Notes: a model not told the origin generated them from the letters alone. A stretch of DNA of 64,000 nt from Rhea pennata (GCF_028389875.1 NC_084671.1:2178501-2242500); one strand, 5' to 3'. Shown: positions 1-11,100, counted from the stretch's first letter. Numbers and translations: made by a program.

Positions 1-335
1 AGTGCCCAACACGGCGCAGGCCTGTTGATAGTCCCAGAGAAGGTAAGTGATGAACCAGGTCCAGGATACACCCAGGGAATCCAGGCAAGAGCAAAAGGAG
101 ACAGGGCTATGGAATGGAGACAAAGCTACAGCATAGACAAAGCCCACCTGGGAGATGGGGCCAAAGCCAGGCCAGGAGAGAAGCTACAATATATGTATGA
201 GGGGTCCACCCAGGACCCAAGACCCCCACTTGAGCTCAAATGGGATTCCTGGGCAGAGAGTGGAGGCCCCAGGTGAGGCTGCTCAGCACCATTAAAGCTG
301 ATTATTGCTCTCAAGGCCCTAGCACTCAGAATACA
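1..335. other. Non-coding flank with a possible splice donor
   Basis: No gene is recognised here. A strong splice-donor word (AAG then GTAAGT) begins at position 43 on the + strand, so the first 42 bases could be the end of an exon of an upstream transcript. An ATTAAA polyadenylation-like word lies near 291. Short open frames on both strands have no family resemblance. The donor alone is weak evidence. Confidence 0.25.
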
Positions 336-364
336 TTTTTTTTTTTTTTTGGGGGGGGGGGGGG
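336..364. repeat. T15 followed by G14 homopolymer pair
   Basis: A run of 15 T is followed directly by 14 G. The G run could form quadruplex or triplex structures and is a place where sequencing length errors are likely. Confidence 0.95.
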
Positions 365-754
365 AAAGGAAATCACTGCCAGTTTGCTCAAATTTTGTTT
401 GCATTCATAAACAGTTACCAGGAGTATTTGCAGATTGCTTCATCCTCTCTGGTCGCTGTCCTCAGGTGTTTCAGGTTTGCATCCAGTTCTTGGTCACCTA
501 TCACGCAGTGCTTTTTTTTTTTTAGGTGCTAGGGAGGTGGGGGACAGGTGTCCTTGCTAGCCCTAATGCCAGTGGAGCCTCTTGTCAACCCTCACTCTCC
601 TGGAGCTCAGGTGACCCCTTCCAGCCTTCTCCCTGTTTCTCTGGAGATGGCTCCAACTACCCACGTGCTGAATTAATAGTGGGCACTGTGTAAGTATTTG
701 AGCCAAATCATTTTAAGGCATATAACAAGATCTATTCCTTCCACAAGTCCATGT
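365..754. other. Non-coding DNA, nothing recognised
   Basis: No open frame, repeat or conserved-looking block is recognised in this stretch. A short T run lies near 511-523. Confidence 0.5.
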
Positions 755-759
755 CCTAC
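755..759. repeat. Left target-site duplication of the solo LTR
   Basis: CCTAC immediately precedes the LTR start and is repeated exactly at 1433-1437 directly after the LTR end. Confidence 0.75.
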
Positions 760-1432
760 TGTATCCATACTACGTGATACTTGGGGGAATGGTCCATGTT
801 ATAACCTTTTGGTGTCTAGAACAATACCACTGTGTTGAGTGGAATACGCGTAAGTAACTAACAAGGTCTTGGAAATCTGTGAGAAAGAACAGCAGTTGGT
901 TACATATAAATTCTGTGGCTGGAAGCCACAGAATACCTGTGAGAAGCAGTCAACATGAAGGTCAGAAGTTGAAGAGCAATGAAATAGTGACCCCCAAAGT
1001 CAAACGTGGCCCCCGAAATAAGTCTGCACATGTGCGCAGTATCATAGCCCAGTTATGGAACCAGGGCGGAGTTGGGCTAGACTCCCTGCACTTGCTGGCC
1101 CCAGGTGCCAGGACTCCCGCCTACCGCAAGTAATCATAAACACCAGAATTTTTCCGAAGGAGGGAGAGGCTGCTACACAGCAGAGGACCATGTTGCCTCC
1201 TTGGGGACACCCAAAAGGATTGTGCCTGCCGACTCTCTCTCTCACCATGCAGACGATCGGGACAAGCATTGAGGTGGTCCTTCTCAAGATTACCATTGAG
1301 TCGGTCTATTCGTAAGTATTTACTAATAAACAGCTTGCTGCTGAAGAGTGTTTGTGTTTGTGTGTGTGTGGGGGGGTGTTTGTGCTGGCTTGCCAAACTG
1401 GACATTTGGCCCCTGGGACTCTAACTAGAACA
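760..1432 (+). mobile_element. Solo LTR of an endogenous retrovirus
   Basis: The element starts TGTATCC and ends AGAACA, the TG...CA ends expected of a retroviral long terminal repeat. It is flanked on both sides by the same five bases, CCTAC (755-759 and 1433-1437), which is a target-site duplication. A TATA-like word (ATATAAA) lies at 904-910 and an AATAAA polyadenylation signal near 1325, followed by a GT-rich stretch, in the order U3-R-U5. No internal retroviral genes are present, so it is a solo LTR left by recombination between two LTRs. A 5-bp duplication fits several endogenous retrovirus classes, and the family was not identified. Its position about 0.9 kb upstream of a CpG-island promoter is notable. 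Confidence 0.8.
910..934. other. Perfect 10-bp stem hairpin just after the LTR TATA word
   Basis: ATTCTGTGGC, a five-base loop, then GCCACAGAAT form a perfect inverted repeat directly downstream of the TATA-like word. In a transcript starting nearby it would lie at or close to the RNA 5' end. Confidence 0.7.
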
Positions 1433-1437
1433 CCTAC
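1433..1437. repeat. Right target-site duplication of the solo LTR
   Basis: CCTAC immediately follows the terminal CA of the LTR and matches the bases before its start. Confidence 0.75.
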
Positions 1438-2290
1438 TTAAAAAAAAATAAATAAAAAAGAATAAAATAAAAAAAAAAATCTGCATGCTTTTTGCCAGTC
1501 AACAACAGATAAGTCTTATGGTCATAAATGGGGAATTTCACAGTGCCAGGCAAATTTTGCTCAACTGCCAAAAACAACACTGAATCACTGCTTGAGCAGC
1601 AATTAAACTAGAACAATACTGATACCCAGAGCCTTCCTTTAATCGTTTTCCCAACCCTATGTTAATTAGCTAGGCTGCAGTAACTACAGAAATGATGATT
1701 CTATATAACAAGTAAAATTGTATTAAAAATTCAGTAAATTATACAACACTCTCTCCTTTCAAAATATTTTTAAATATTCATGTCTAAAAGTACATATCCT
1801 AGAAAGATCCTGGGATTGTTCATTAGACTCCTGGATCACTAATTGCCATTACCAGTTAGATCAGAGGTAGCATTTAAGAATAGGCAACGATCAGCAAGTC
1901 CAAAAGGCACCACCAGCACAGCAAGGCAAAGGGCAGGCCTAAAAGACACCAGAGCGGCCACCACTGCATTTGGAAGGCGTAGCAACCGCTGGAAATGCGA
2001 ATTTATATGATCTTTGCTGAAAGCCTCAGTTCTGTGCTTCCCTCCAGGCCTGCTCTATGTAGGAACAGTGCAGAAACAGGCCTGGAAATTATGGTGTTGT
2101 GTAAAAACTGGGCAGTGCTGACACAACCAGCTGCATCTTAAAAAGCATCACGACAACTGCACCTCATCAGCCGAAAAGCTCCACTTCACCAAGCCTCTAT
2201 AGGCCACGTCCTCAAAACGTAGTGCAGTGCCCTTCCTGCAGTCCTGCACCCTCTCACCCAAGACTGCCAAGAAAGACCCAACTTTTGGCA
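1438..2290. other. Non-coding DNA between LTR and CpG island
   Basis: This is an A-rich stretch (1441-1480) followed by ordinary AT-rich sequence. No gene or repeat family is recognised. GC content rises from about 1900 toward the CpG island. Confidence 0.4.
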
Positions 2291-2900
2291 GTGGGAGCGT
2301 TTGCTGTGGGACTGCTGCGTAGCAGGAGGTCTCCTCCGAGGGGGAGGTGGTTCCCTTCAGGGGAGCTGCGTGCCATCGAGGCTGCAAGGCGGCGGCGCTA
2401 CCGCCGCCAGCCCCACAGTGAAAACGCTGGGTCACCCCCCCCGTGGGGATTTCCTCCTGCTCGGCCAAAACGCCCTCGGTTATTTGGGGGCGAGACGGGA
2501 AAAAAGCGGCCTGGTAGGTGCGCCCGCCGCCCGCCGTTAGCGCGCGCAGCCCCCTCACGGGCCGCGGCCGCCGCCCGCCGTTAGCGCGCGCAGCCCCCTC
2601 ACGGGCCGCGGCCGCGCCGCGCGCTAATGGCGGGCTGCGTCCCCGCCGCCGGCCCGCGGAGGGCGCCGCGCCGCCGCCGCTGAGGCGGCTTATGGCGGTG
2701 CGGGGTCCCTCAGCGCCCTCCGGAGGGCGGCGGCGGCCGCCGCGGGGGTGCTGCCGAGCCGCGGGGACGGGCCTGGGACTGGGCGTCCGCCTCCGCCGCG
2801 GCTGCCCGGCTCGCTGTGAGGAGCGGGCCTGCCATCGCGCTCGTGCGCTCCCTTTCCTCTCGCTTCCCTTCCTCCCTAGTTTCATTTATTCTTTTTTAAG
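2290..2900 (+). promoter_or_regulatory. CpG-island promoter with probable non-coding exon 1
   Basis: Dense CpG, GC-box-like runs and a lack of AT tracts mark a CpG island that stands alone in an otherwise AT-rich 27 kb. At its downstream edge a pyrimidine-rich stretch ends with AAG and a consensus donor, GTAAGC, at 2901. This suggests an untranslated first exon on the + strand ending at 2900, spliced to the 5'-untranslated part of the PQ-loop gene exon at 6129. Open frames of up to 245 codons on both strands across the island are composition artefacts (Arg/Pro/Gly/Ala-rich, no family resemblance). The island could also drive a divergent transcript. The splice link to 6129 is inferred. Confidence 0.55.
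2527..2614. repeat. Two exact tandem copies of a 44-bp CpG-rich unit
   Basis: The unit starting CCGCCCGCCGTTAG is repeated head to tail at 2527-2570 and 2571-2614 without visible differences, inside the CpG island. Confidence 0.9.
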
Positions 2901-5900
2901 GTAAGCATTATTAACACCTAGGAACGTGCGAGAATGTGTTTAGAGACTAGCTAGAGACGGGGACATGAGGAAGGGGTTAATACTGGGCAATATTTGTTTT
3001 ACTGTTTATTTATTTGTTTATTTTTAAAAATAATAATATTATTTAAAACAAAGTTATTTCTTTAGCTTAGCTCGCCCCCCTCTTTTTTTTTTAATCAGGA
3101 ATAATTAAATTACGAATACTGAACACCCTTGACAATGCCCCAAACATATGTATCTGGCACCTCTACAGGTCACTGGAGCTGTTACTGCTTGTCATCCAAG
3201 AACTTAAAGCAGTCGGATGCTGAGGGCAGTTTGCCTGCTGGAGAGCCAGGGAATTTGAGGCAAGTCTCCAGAGCTCCAGAAGAGACTTCTTCCTCATCTG
3301 CACAGCAGAGTTACTCTGAATGCAGTGGATTTCAGTTTTAAACCATTAAATACTTCTCTTGGGACGTGCTTACTCCAGAAGAGAGGATTAAAGCAAGAAA
3401 ACAAGTGTCCAAACTGGAGTCTCAAGCTACAGCTTTCTTATTTCTAAATGTCTTGTGCCATAGCAGTTTTATTTCTAGTTAAATAAACACTAAAATCCTT
3501 TAGAAATGCATGATGTCTAGATTCCAAGTTAACTACTTTGTAAAAATAATGCATTCAGTATACCTCTTCCGAGTGTCTAAGAAAGATATCTAAGAAAAAT
3601 TGTTGAACCACCAACAGAAATATGAGGCTACAGGCAAGAAATTGTTATGGGAACATAAGCCACCTTTTTCTTTCTCTGGCAACTTAAATACTATAGGAAG
3701 AAATGAAATGTCTTGTCCATTTCCTTATCCTGTTGTCATATGCAAAGCATTTAATGCAAAAAGAAAAAAAAGCAAACTTTTTTTAATGTTGAGAAAAATT
3801 CAAAACTTTTTGCAAGTAAGTACATACAGCGGAGAGGGCGAACCAGATACTGATTTGAGCTCAAACACCAATAATCTTTTGAGCTGAAAAAAAGAGTTTA
3901 ATTTCAGTGTGATAAGATGTAGTTTATCCAGGTGTAATCTGATACAGCAGACGCAGTTCAGATTAGAAAATAACTGAAGATCAAAACAGCACCAGCCCTG
4001 CTGCCTTTTGTGTTCCCAGCAACAGCAGGAGGAGTTCAGGTTTTATTGCAATAGGCTTAGCTGACAGCATCCAGACGTTCAAGCCACCAAAAGAATTGCT
4101 GTTTTTGATGGTTGGGCTCTTACTGGAACAGAGTATTTTGCTGCTGTGATAGCAGGGACTCTAAGAAAAATAGCACTTACTGTAAGATTAACAAAACAAT
4201 TGCAAGAACTAGCAACACAGAAGTTACTCTGCTCCATAAATGTTAAATAAAAACAACGTAAGAATATCCACATGCTTTAAATGTGTTAAGTGGCAGGAGG
4301 CCAAAGCTCATGTCTTCAGTCATCTGGGAAGTGTAAGTGGCCTGTCTGATTCACACCACTTTTTAAACTATTTGGTTTTCTGTAATAGCTGCAGGGTTTT
4401 GGAGCAGAGTATAGCTGAAGATGAGCTGGTTGAGCTTGAATTATCTTGTTTAGACTTACTACTGCATAGTCCTTGATCTTACCAGAGAACTTTTGCATGC
4501 GTGAGTCCACCTGCACTTACGGTGTTCAGTCATGGTTTTAAATACCATGTTAACCCTATATTTTTTTTTAATAGTCAAATGTATTTTGACCATCTTGAGA
4601 TGGGCATTTTGGGATGAAGGATGATCAGTTTAGGTGCCATGTTATCTAGGTGCCTTATAAAACGCATAAGATTTTTTTTTTGCAGTATTTTTGTATGGTT
4701 GAAAGGTCTTGCCTAAAACCTTCCTAATAGTATATGTGCTTTGATATTTCTCCCTTTTTAGTGGGTCATAAAACCACATCCAAATGCAGAGTCTCAAACT
4801 GAGAAGGTTAACTTGAAACATTCTTCTCAACTCTTTCCCTGCCCTTCTAAAATTATATGCAAAGATGGCTACAAAGTTCAACAACTTCACTTGTATAAGC
4901 TGAATGTCAGGCTAAGATGAGTTCTTACTGTATGAATACATGCCCTTCTGAGCCCTGTCCCCATGTATGTGGGAGTGAAGAAAATCAGAAATCCCTGCCC
5001 TAAACATCAAACCCATAGCAGCTGTTCTCTGAGATTACATAACTTTATTCACATCTAACTGGATGCTGTTATACCTCAATATTACTTCTTCCGATTCTCT
5101 GAATTTGTTGTACATCTGTTTGCAAATGCTCTAGAAATTCTTACTATCTTTTTTGTCACTGCTTCCACATCTAGCTTTAAAAGCTAAATGGGGACCTACT
5201 CAATGCTTTTGCTCTGGCTTTTTCCTTAGCAGCTAGTTGTTTTCAGACTCCTCTGCATGAGGCATTATCAACCTTCAGAGGATGTGCAGTATCATAAGAG
5301 TGAATGGGAAAGCAGCAACCAAATTAATTTTTATTGTCAGCAATAAATCCCAAGGAATAATCGTAGATAATTAGGCATTTTTGTTTAAAAAATTCTTTTG
5401 TTTTATAGTGGTTAGCCTTCTAAGTAAATATTAAAATTTCATATAGCATGGATATGTTTCAGCAGGAATGCTAAATATCCAGAATAATTATGATTGGCTA
5501 CAAAAATGTTTCTAAAGGTTATAAATAAAAACATGAAAACAATGTTTCAGAATTTAAGCCACATTGTACTATTATGTCTCATTTTGGAGTTTTTCTTTCA
5601 GGGGGTTGAAATAGCCTACATTTGCCCTGTGCAAGTTTCTTACTCTCTCCCTCTTTCCTCTAAGTATTAAGTACTGGCAACTGACACGATATTGAATTGC
5701 TAGTTAATCAGTTAACTAGTCTGTGTAACTAGTTATATAGAAGTCAGTATTATATTCATGCTTTATAAACTTGAGTAGAACATTCAGAATCTGGGCTAGT
5801 ACCACTAAAGACAGTGCTATTATTTCATTGAAATAATGAAGATCAGTTTTGGTCTTCAGTGCAAATAAATTGCTTGGTTTATTTTACCTTGTAGCAGATT

Positions 5901-6128
5901 TCTGGCATCTCAGTGTAACTGGCAGTCTCCGTTGAACACAACCTGAGACAAAAATACTATGGTGATGTAAAACTGGAGTATTACATTTTTGCCAAGAGTT
6001 AATGAATGAGATGTACTGCAAAGTATTTTTTCTTTTGGAAAGTCTAACTTCTCTTAAGATACATATATTTATTGCTTACTAATGTTTAATGTCTTACACT
6101 GGCTATACTTACGTCTTTGAATTGGCAG
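2901..6128. other. Probable first intron, AT-rich
   Basis: This interval lies between the CpG-island donor and the first recognisable coding exon. It holds a 70-codon open frame (3129-3341) of unknown meaning with no family resemblance, several T or A runs, and no recognised repeat. Confidence 0.4.
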
Positions 6129-6472
6129 GTTCATTTATGAGGTTGAAAATAACTGTGGTATTGAGCATCCATCTGGATGTAGAGGTCTTTTGACAGAGGC
6201 TATTCAACACTGGTAAACCGATTTGTGAATTTGCATGAAGTAAAAATGAAAGCAGAAATAAACTTCTGAAATTGAATCTCAGTCCAAGAATGATGGCTCC
6301 TCAGCTGTATACACATGCTTTCAGTCTCTCCAGTAGAGAACAGGAGATTGTATATAAATGGAACACCATGGATTTGGCATCTCCTTGAAGAATGTGGCGA
6401 GAATGCGTGGGAGTATTGGAGCGTTGTCATAGGACTGATTTCTATTGTCTGTTTTCTGTTTGCTGCACTACC
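6129..6472 (+). pseudogene. SLC66A1L: SLC66A1L exon 2: 5'UTR, start codon, helix 1 and P of the first PQ motif
   Basis: An acceptor (TTGGCAG) ends at 6128 and a consensus donor, GTAAGT, starts at 6473. The start codon at 6315 is preceded in frame by a TGA. The 52 complete codons encode a short luminal N-terminus with a glycosylation sequon (N-G-T at residues 15-17), then the family signature T-P-W-I-W-H-L-L-E-E-C with E-Y-W, then a hydrophobic helix (about residues 35-52) ending A-A-L-P, where the proline codon is split after two bases. Length and pattern match the SLC66A1 N-terminus closely. This exon is intact. The untranslated part contains other short open frames and ATGs. Confidence 0.8.
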
Positions 6473-7658
6473 GTAAGTTTAAAGTCTTAAGCAGTCTACA
6501 GATTCAAACATGAGTAATCTTGCCTGAAGCCTTTTTCAAAAGCTGCCTTTTTTTTTAGTTTATCTTGGATATGTTTCTCTATCTGCATAATACAGATATA
6601 ATATGCCACAGAAGCATGTTGTTCATGTTTAGAACAAAATTTGGTGGTTGACAAATGAGCTTGATGTACTATTCTGTTGTACTGACTTGACACTAATCTC
6701 TGCCACTTAGAGCAAATGAGAATAAATCACCTCTTCTTTCTTATCTCCCCCACTGTTAGATGTGTGTGCACACATAGGCACGCTTGCAGCAGAGACTGGC
6801 TCAGTGTTTATTTGAACCACATGCTATGTCACCAGTACTGTTGCGCTGGCTGCTGCCGCCAATGAAACTAGGACTAGACAGGGCACTTCGGCAGTGCTAA
6901 ATCAGTTTCTCTTTGGTGCATTGGCACTGAGTTCACATTTCAAATATGTAGGTAAGAGATGGCAGAAGAAAATTAAAAATGCTCTCAGCAGGTGAAAACA
7001 CCTCAAACAAAATGAGATTGACTCCAAAGTCTGTCCATATAGGGGGAGTATAGGGCTAAGGATATCAAGGAAAATAAAACCACTCTTACTGAGCTGTTGA
7101 TCTTCTGAAGTATTAGTTGAAAGGGAACTTTACATTAGAACTGTCATGTTAGTATGGAATTTGTCAAGATGTGTCCAACGCGCTTGCATTTGGATTTGCT
7201 TCATAGACCACATTGTGAAACTGAGTAACATTTTTCTAATTTAGAGGCTTAAATGTAGTCATCAACTCTTTTTAGGTATTCTGTTCGTTCCTAGCCCTTC
7301 TGTGTTAAATAACAGTGTTTTTCTTATTACAGTATTTTGAAGGCTGGTAATTACAGCACATAAATATAAAATGCTTATGGCATGGTTCTCATCTCCAGAA
7401 AACGGTATTTCAGTACAGGCCACAAAAAAAGAACACATGCAAGCAGTGATGAGGTTGTGCTTTGAGCCTTTTGTCAAGCTGGAGTAAAACATGATGAGCT
7501 GGGGTGACATTAATGTCTCCTTCAAAGTCTAAGTGGAGTATAGCTACAATAGGTCTCCTGTGGTTAGATTTTTGGTCTTTATTTAGATTTCAAAAAATGC
7601 ACTTACTAAACCTTTTTTGTTTACAGTATTTTAAAATTACTTCTTGAATTTGTGCCAG
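6473..7658. other. Intron between exons 2 and 3
   Basis: It has a consensus GTAAGT start and a TGTGCCAG end. Nothing else is recognised inside. Confidence 0.6.
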
Positions 7659-7787
7659 TCAAATTTATGTTGCCTGTTGGAATGGAAAAGTGGATCAAGC
7701 ACTCGCTCTCGGCTTTCTGCTGTGTTGGCTAGCTGAAGATCTAACAAATTTTATAGGCTGCTATTTAACAAGTCAATGCCAGTTCAG
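7659..7787 (+). pseudogene. SLC66A1L: SLC66A1L exon 3: first PQ loop and helix 2, one base short
   Basis: The first base completes the proline codon of the PQ motif (P-Q-I-Y). Then follow N-G-K-V-D-Q-A-L-A-L-G-F-L-L-C-W-L, a D-L-T-N-F-I-G-C-Y-L helix and S-Q-C-Q-F. The order and spacing match SLC66A1 residue for residue up to the last codon. There a CAG is expected but only AG is present before the GTAATC donor, so the exon is 129 bases where the family frame needs 130. A conserved Gly-Gly-Asp in the loop is Ala-Glu-Asp here. If the donor is not used, the frame meets TAA at once. Whether the missing base is real or a sequencing deletion cannot be told from this sequence alone. Confidence 0.8.
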
Positions 7788-8894
7788 GTAATCTGTCAAG
7801 ACTTCTTCATTTATTCTTCTCAAACTGTCTTTCTGAACTGTAGGATAACTTAATGTGTTAACTATTGCACAATGAAACAGGTACTAGAAATTAAATTATT
7901 TCTTGTATTTTGTTCACTGATCTGCCATCCATAAAACAAGTTATATGTTCCCAAATGTTTACTTTGCTATTGTTATGTGTTGTAGGAACTGTTTCTCATT
8001 GTAATTAGCATCTGAAGGGACTCACTGAGCCTTATTCAATAATGAATTAAGTTGGAAATTTTTAGTTAAGTTTCAGCTTCAAAGCAAGCTTGCTGAATAA
8101 ATAGGGCGGGAACTAAGTTGTGGTGTTTACCTCCTAACAGAATAAGTTGCTTTGGGTAACTACTTTTTTAAAACTTTTTTGCCCTTTTAGGTGAATTGTA
8201 TATTAACAAGGAAACATTAATTCAAAGCTCTTTTTCTCTGACTAATTAGAAAAGTGTATTTTTCTTCTGTAAGAGGAGGGTATATCTGAAGGAAACAAGT
8301 TGTCAGTAATACATTGTCTCAAACTTTATGTACTTTTTTATCTTTAACTTTAATTAAAGAGAAAGATACATATATCAGACACCTGCACAAGATTTCACAA
8401 GTTAGAGAGGGGACCAAGATAGGATAGAGTTATTACCTAGTTTAAAATTTAATTTATGATTCTAACCATTCCATCTCCCCCACTGTGAGATGAGGGAAAA
8501 AAAGTCAGTTTTGTTTTGTTGAAGCAAGAGACATTGAGTAAGACCAGTAGCTTTTTAAGTGTTAGGAACCTAAGTGGAACAGACCTAAGCTTCCGGACAA
8601 GAACAAATTTATCATTCTGCCCAGGAAAAATTCGTACCATGTGTATTTGAAAATTACAAAACTCTGCAGGTGTGTCAACAAGTTACTATTCCACAAGCTT
8701 TACACTGCATTAATCTGCAGCAGTCTAACTTGTTTTGGACCATAAGCACTTTTTTTTTTTTTTTTCTGGCAATGGTTTGATATTTATCATTCACATTTTG
8801 ATTATGAATTAAAATTTCCGTACAGTTAAGTTCAGTAATGACTTCAGACTTTTTGTGTACTGAAAAAGCAAATGTATCTTCTCTTGTCTTTCAG
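7788..8894. other. Intron between exons 3 and 4
   Basis: It starts GTAATC and ends with a good pyrimidine tract and CAG. A T run lies at 8751-8765. Nothing else is recognised. Confidence 0.55.
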
Positions 8895-8985
8895 ATTGTC
8901 ACTGACATCTTTTATATTAATTTGGATATAATTATGATTTCACAGTTTGTCTACTACAAGCTCAAGAATCAGAAGATGACAAAAT
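8895..8985 (+). pseudogene. SLC66A1L: SLC66A1L exon 4: helix 3
   Basis: The acceptor CTTGTCTTTCAG ends at 8894 and the donor GTAAGG starts at 8986. The open frame starts exactly at the exon border: I-V-T-D-I-F-Y-I-N-L-D-I-I-M-I-S-Q-F, then V-Y-Y-K-L-K-N-Q-K-M-T-K. This matches the third helix and Y-Y-K loop of SLC66A1. The exon is 91 bases, ending one base into a codon. Because exon 3 is one base short, the correct frame of this exon would not be read in the mature transcript. The frame itself is undamaged, suggesting that the loss of coding constraint is recent or that another splice arrangement restores it. Confidence 0.75.
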
Positions 8986-9589
8986 GTAAGGTTTTCAAAC
9001 AATTAAAGTGTTCTCCATAGTATAGAACACTTTTCAGCTGGATATTTATAGAGCTTTTAAATAAAGTTTTTCAGCAGGATTAAAAAATTTGAGTACATAA
9101 CTTCCAATTTCAAATAGAATTTATCAGCCTAACAACTCTCTTAGGCTCTTACGAAAATTTGTCACATATGAGGCAACTATCTGACCAAAAAAGAAAAAGC
9201 CCACTCAGCCCACGTAATATCAATGAATATTTGCCATGTAGTACTTTCAGTTTATATAGATACAAAAAGAGCTGTAGTTTTATGGAATCTGGCTGCATAT
9301 TTTAACTTATTTCATGGTTTTACTGTCTGTTTTCACTATCTAAATATATAAATATATGTATAAGTTGACAGCAAGCATTATTTATCAGCACGCTTCAGTT
9401 AGTTTAGTGCTCTGTTTTAGTACATATAACTTAAAAAATAATTCAAGAGAAATAAAGTTACTTGATTTGCTTCATAACATCCTGGCAGTAGTTGTAGTAT
9501 TTGGCCTACCAAATGAACTACTGTTTTGACTGAAATGGAAGACAGAAAGCTCTGTCCACTTTGTATCCAATCAAAAACATCAATGCATC
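8986..9589. other. Start of intron 4, AT-rich
   Basis: No exon or known repeat is recognised before the microsatellite and CR1 insertion. Confidence 0.5.
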
Positions 9590-9628
9590 ATATATATATA
9601 TATACACACACACACATATATATATATT
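9590..9628. repeat. (TA)n(CA)n(TA)n compound microsatellite
   Basis: Alternating TA, then ACACACAC, then TA dinucleotides lie directly next to the 3' end of the CR1 element. Confidence 0.95.
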
Positions 9629-9630
9629 TG

Positions 9631-9804
9631 TATAGAATCAGAGAATCAGTAAGGTTGGCAGGGACCTCTGGAGATCATCTAGTCCAACACCCCTGCTCAG
9701 CAGGGTCGCCTAGAGCAGGTTAGACAGGGTTACATCCAGGTGGGCCTTGAAGATCTCCAGATAAGGAGACTTCACAACCTCGCTGGGCAACCTGGTCCAG
9801 TGCT
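9631..9804 (-). mobile_element. CR1 LINE fragment, 3' end, inverted
   Basis: Read on the - strand it ends with two copies of the 8-bp CR1 tail (ATTCTCTG, ATTCTATA). The + strand shows the familiar avian CR1 words GGACCTCTGGAGATCATCTAG, CAGGTTAGACAGGGTTACA and CTGGGCAACCTGGTCCAG. Only about 170 bases of the 3' end remain, the usual 5'-truncated form. This element is the main evidence for a bird genome. Confidence 0.92.
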
Positions 9805-11076
9805 ATGTATGTATGTAAAATACAAAGGAAAATATCAAAGAAAATCTCTGATGCAATAGAGGTAACAAAAAGCTGAAGTACAACAGGTGCATGTCCTGCA
9901 GACTAAATAGGAGTAAAGCAGATTAATTCAATATGGAACTGATAATAAAACTGGAGATAGGTCAGTGCTGAAGACATTTCCTTCCTGCTCACTACTCTTG
10001 AAACACAGGCTTTTATAAATTGCAGTTGCCACTGCCTGTTTCAGCTCAGCCCTTTGCATAGCTGGAAAGGAAGAGTAATGTTGTGATTAATGCAGTAAAA
10101 GAAGGCTTTTGAATACCCTGTTCTAGAGCAGTTATGGTGGGCAGGTTGGTCAGTTTTGCATCTCAAAAAGCAGCCTGTGAAACAGCAATACTAATTCCTG
10201 TTAGTTAGACCACAGTTCTTTTTGGGCGGTCTTACTAATGCTGAAGAGCCATTTGTTTCACTGGTAACAGTGACTGTAGGTACTTACTGATAGTTTATAA
10301 ACACAGAAGATAAAAGTGACAGCTAAGTTAAGTTGTCTTGCAGCTGTCTTTGAAGACTGGCTAGAAGGAATCTCTCAGAGAGTCTCTCTCAGACTCTGAA
10401 GATAAGACTCAATATCTAGCTAACCATGGACGTAGACACTGGTCCAATAAAACACTTGAGTTAACAAAAATATAACTGGGATAAATATGTAATCTAAATT
10501 TCAAACATCTTTGCTTTTGTAGGGTTTAATCGAGAGGTGTTGAAAGGAACTATTGGATACTACTCTAATTAGCAGCTTTTGGTTTATTGTCTATTATTTA
10601 ATAATAAATTATTAGAGGCTAATGAGCTAATATAAGATACAGCTTGGAGGTGAAAATTGTCTCTCTCAGTAGTAAAACCAGTTTAAGAAGTCCCCCTCCT
10701 GTTTCTGCATTTTTACCCTCAGTTGCTGCAGTAAGATGCAGTATATGACAGTGATTAGATGGGCATGGTGAATGAGGAAGAGGAGGGCACCTTAAACTTA
10801 TATTATTGCCAAGAAAAAGATACATGAAATTTTACCTTCTTATTTACATATTTATATTACAGACAGAAAGTAAATTAAATCAACAGATGTTATTTTCAGC
10901 TAATTTGTTTGTATATCAGTTTAGGCAGCACAAGCCTAAAGAATTTCTGTATAACCTAGATCTGGGTGTGTTTAACACTGTATGTTATTGTACCCTGTCA
11001 GCTATTATTAAGAAACCAAGAGCAGAGTATAGAATTCAAAACAAGTAATGTAATTCTTACCTGCTTCCGTTCCTTT
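9805..11076. other. Intron 4 continued
   Basis: AT-rich DNA. An 80-codon open frame at 10806-11048 begins before an ACAG acceptor-like site near 10863, but the peptide shows no helix pattern or PQ-loop similarity and is not called an exon. Confidence 0.45.
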
Positions 11077-11100
11077 AAAAAAAAAAAAAAAAAAAAAAAA
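11077..11100. repeat. A24 homopolymer
   Basis: An uninterrupted run of 24 A. The sequence before it does not resemble a known retroposed transcript. Confidence 0.95.

Noticed and set aside
1441-1482. A-rich stretch after the LTR as a retroposon tail
   Set aside because: Mixed A/T content with AATAAA-like words but no retroposed body. It lies outside the LTR target duplication.
2148-2885. 245-codon open frame on the - strand over the CpG island
   Set aside because: Arg/Ala/Gly/Pro-rich, overlaps frames on the other strand, no domain. Stop codons are rare in CpG-rich DNA.
3129-3341. 70-codon open frame in the probable first intron
   Set aside because: No family resemblance, no convincing acceptor/donor pair, length within chance.
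4240-4516. Short overlapping frames on both strands
   Set aside because: Chance frames in AT-rich intron DNA.
10806-11048. 80-codon frame near the A24 run as a missing transporter exon
   Set aside because: The peptide lacks the helix pattern and signature residues of the PQ-loop family.
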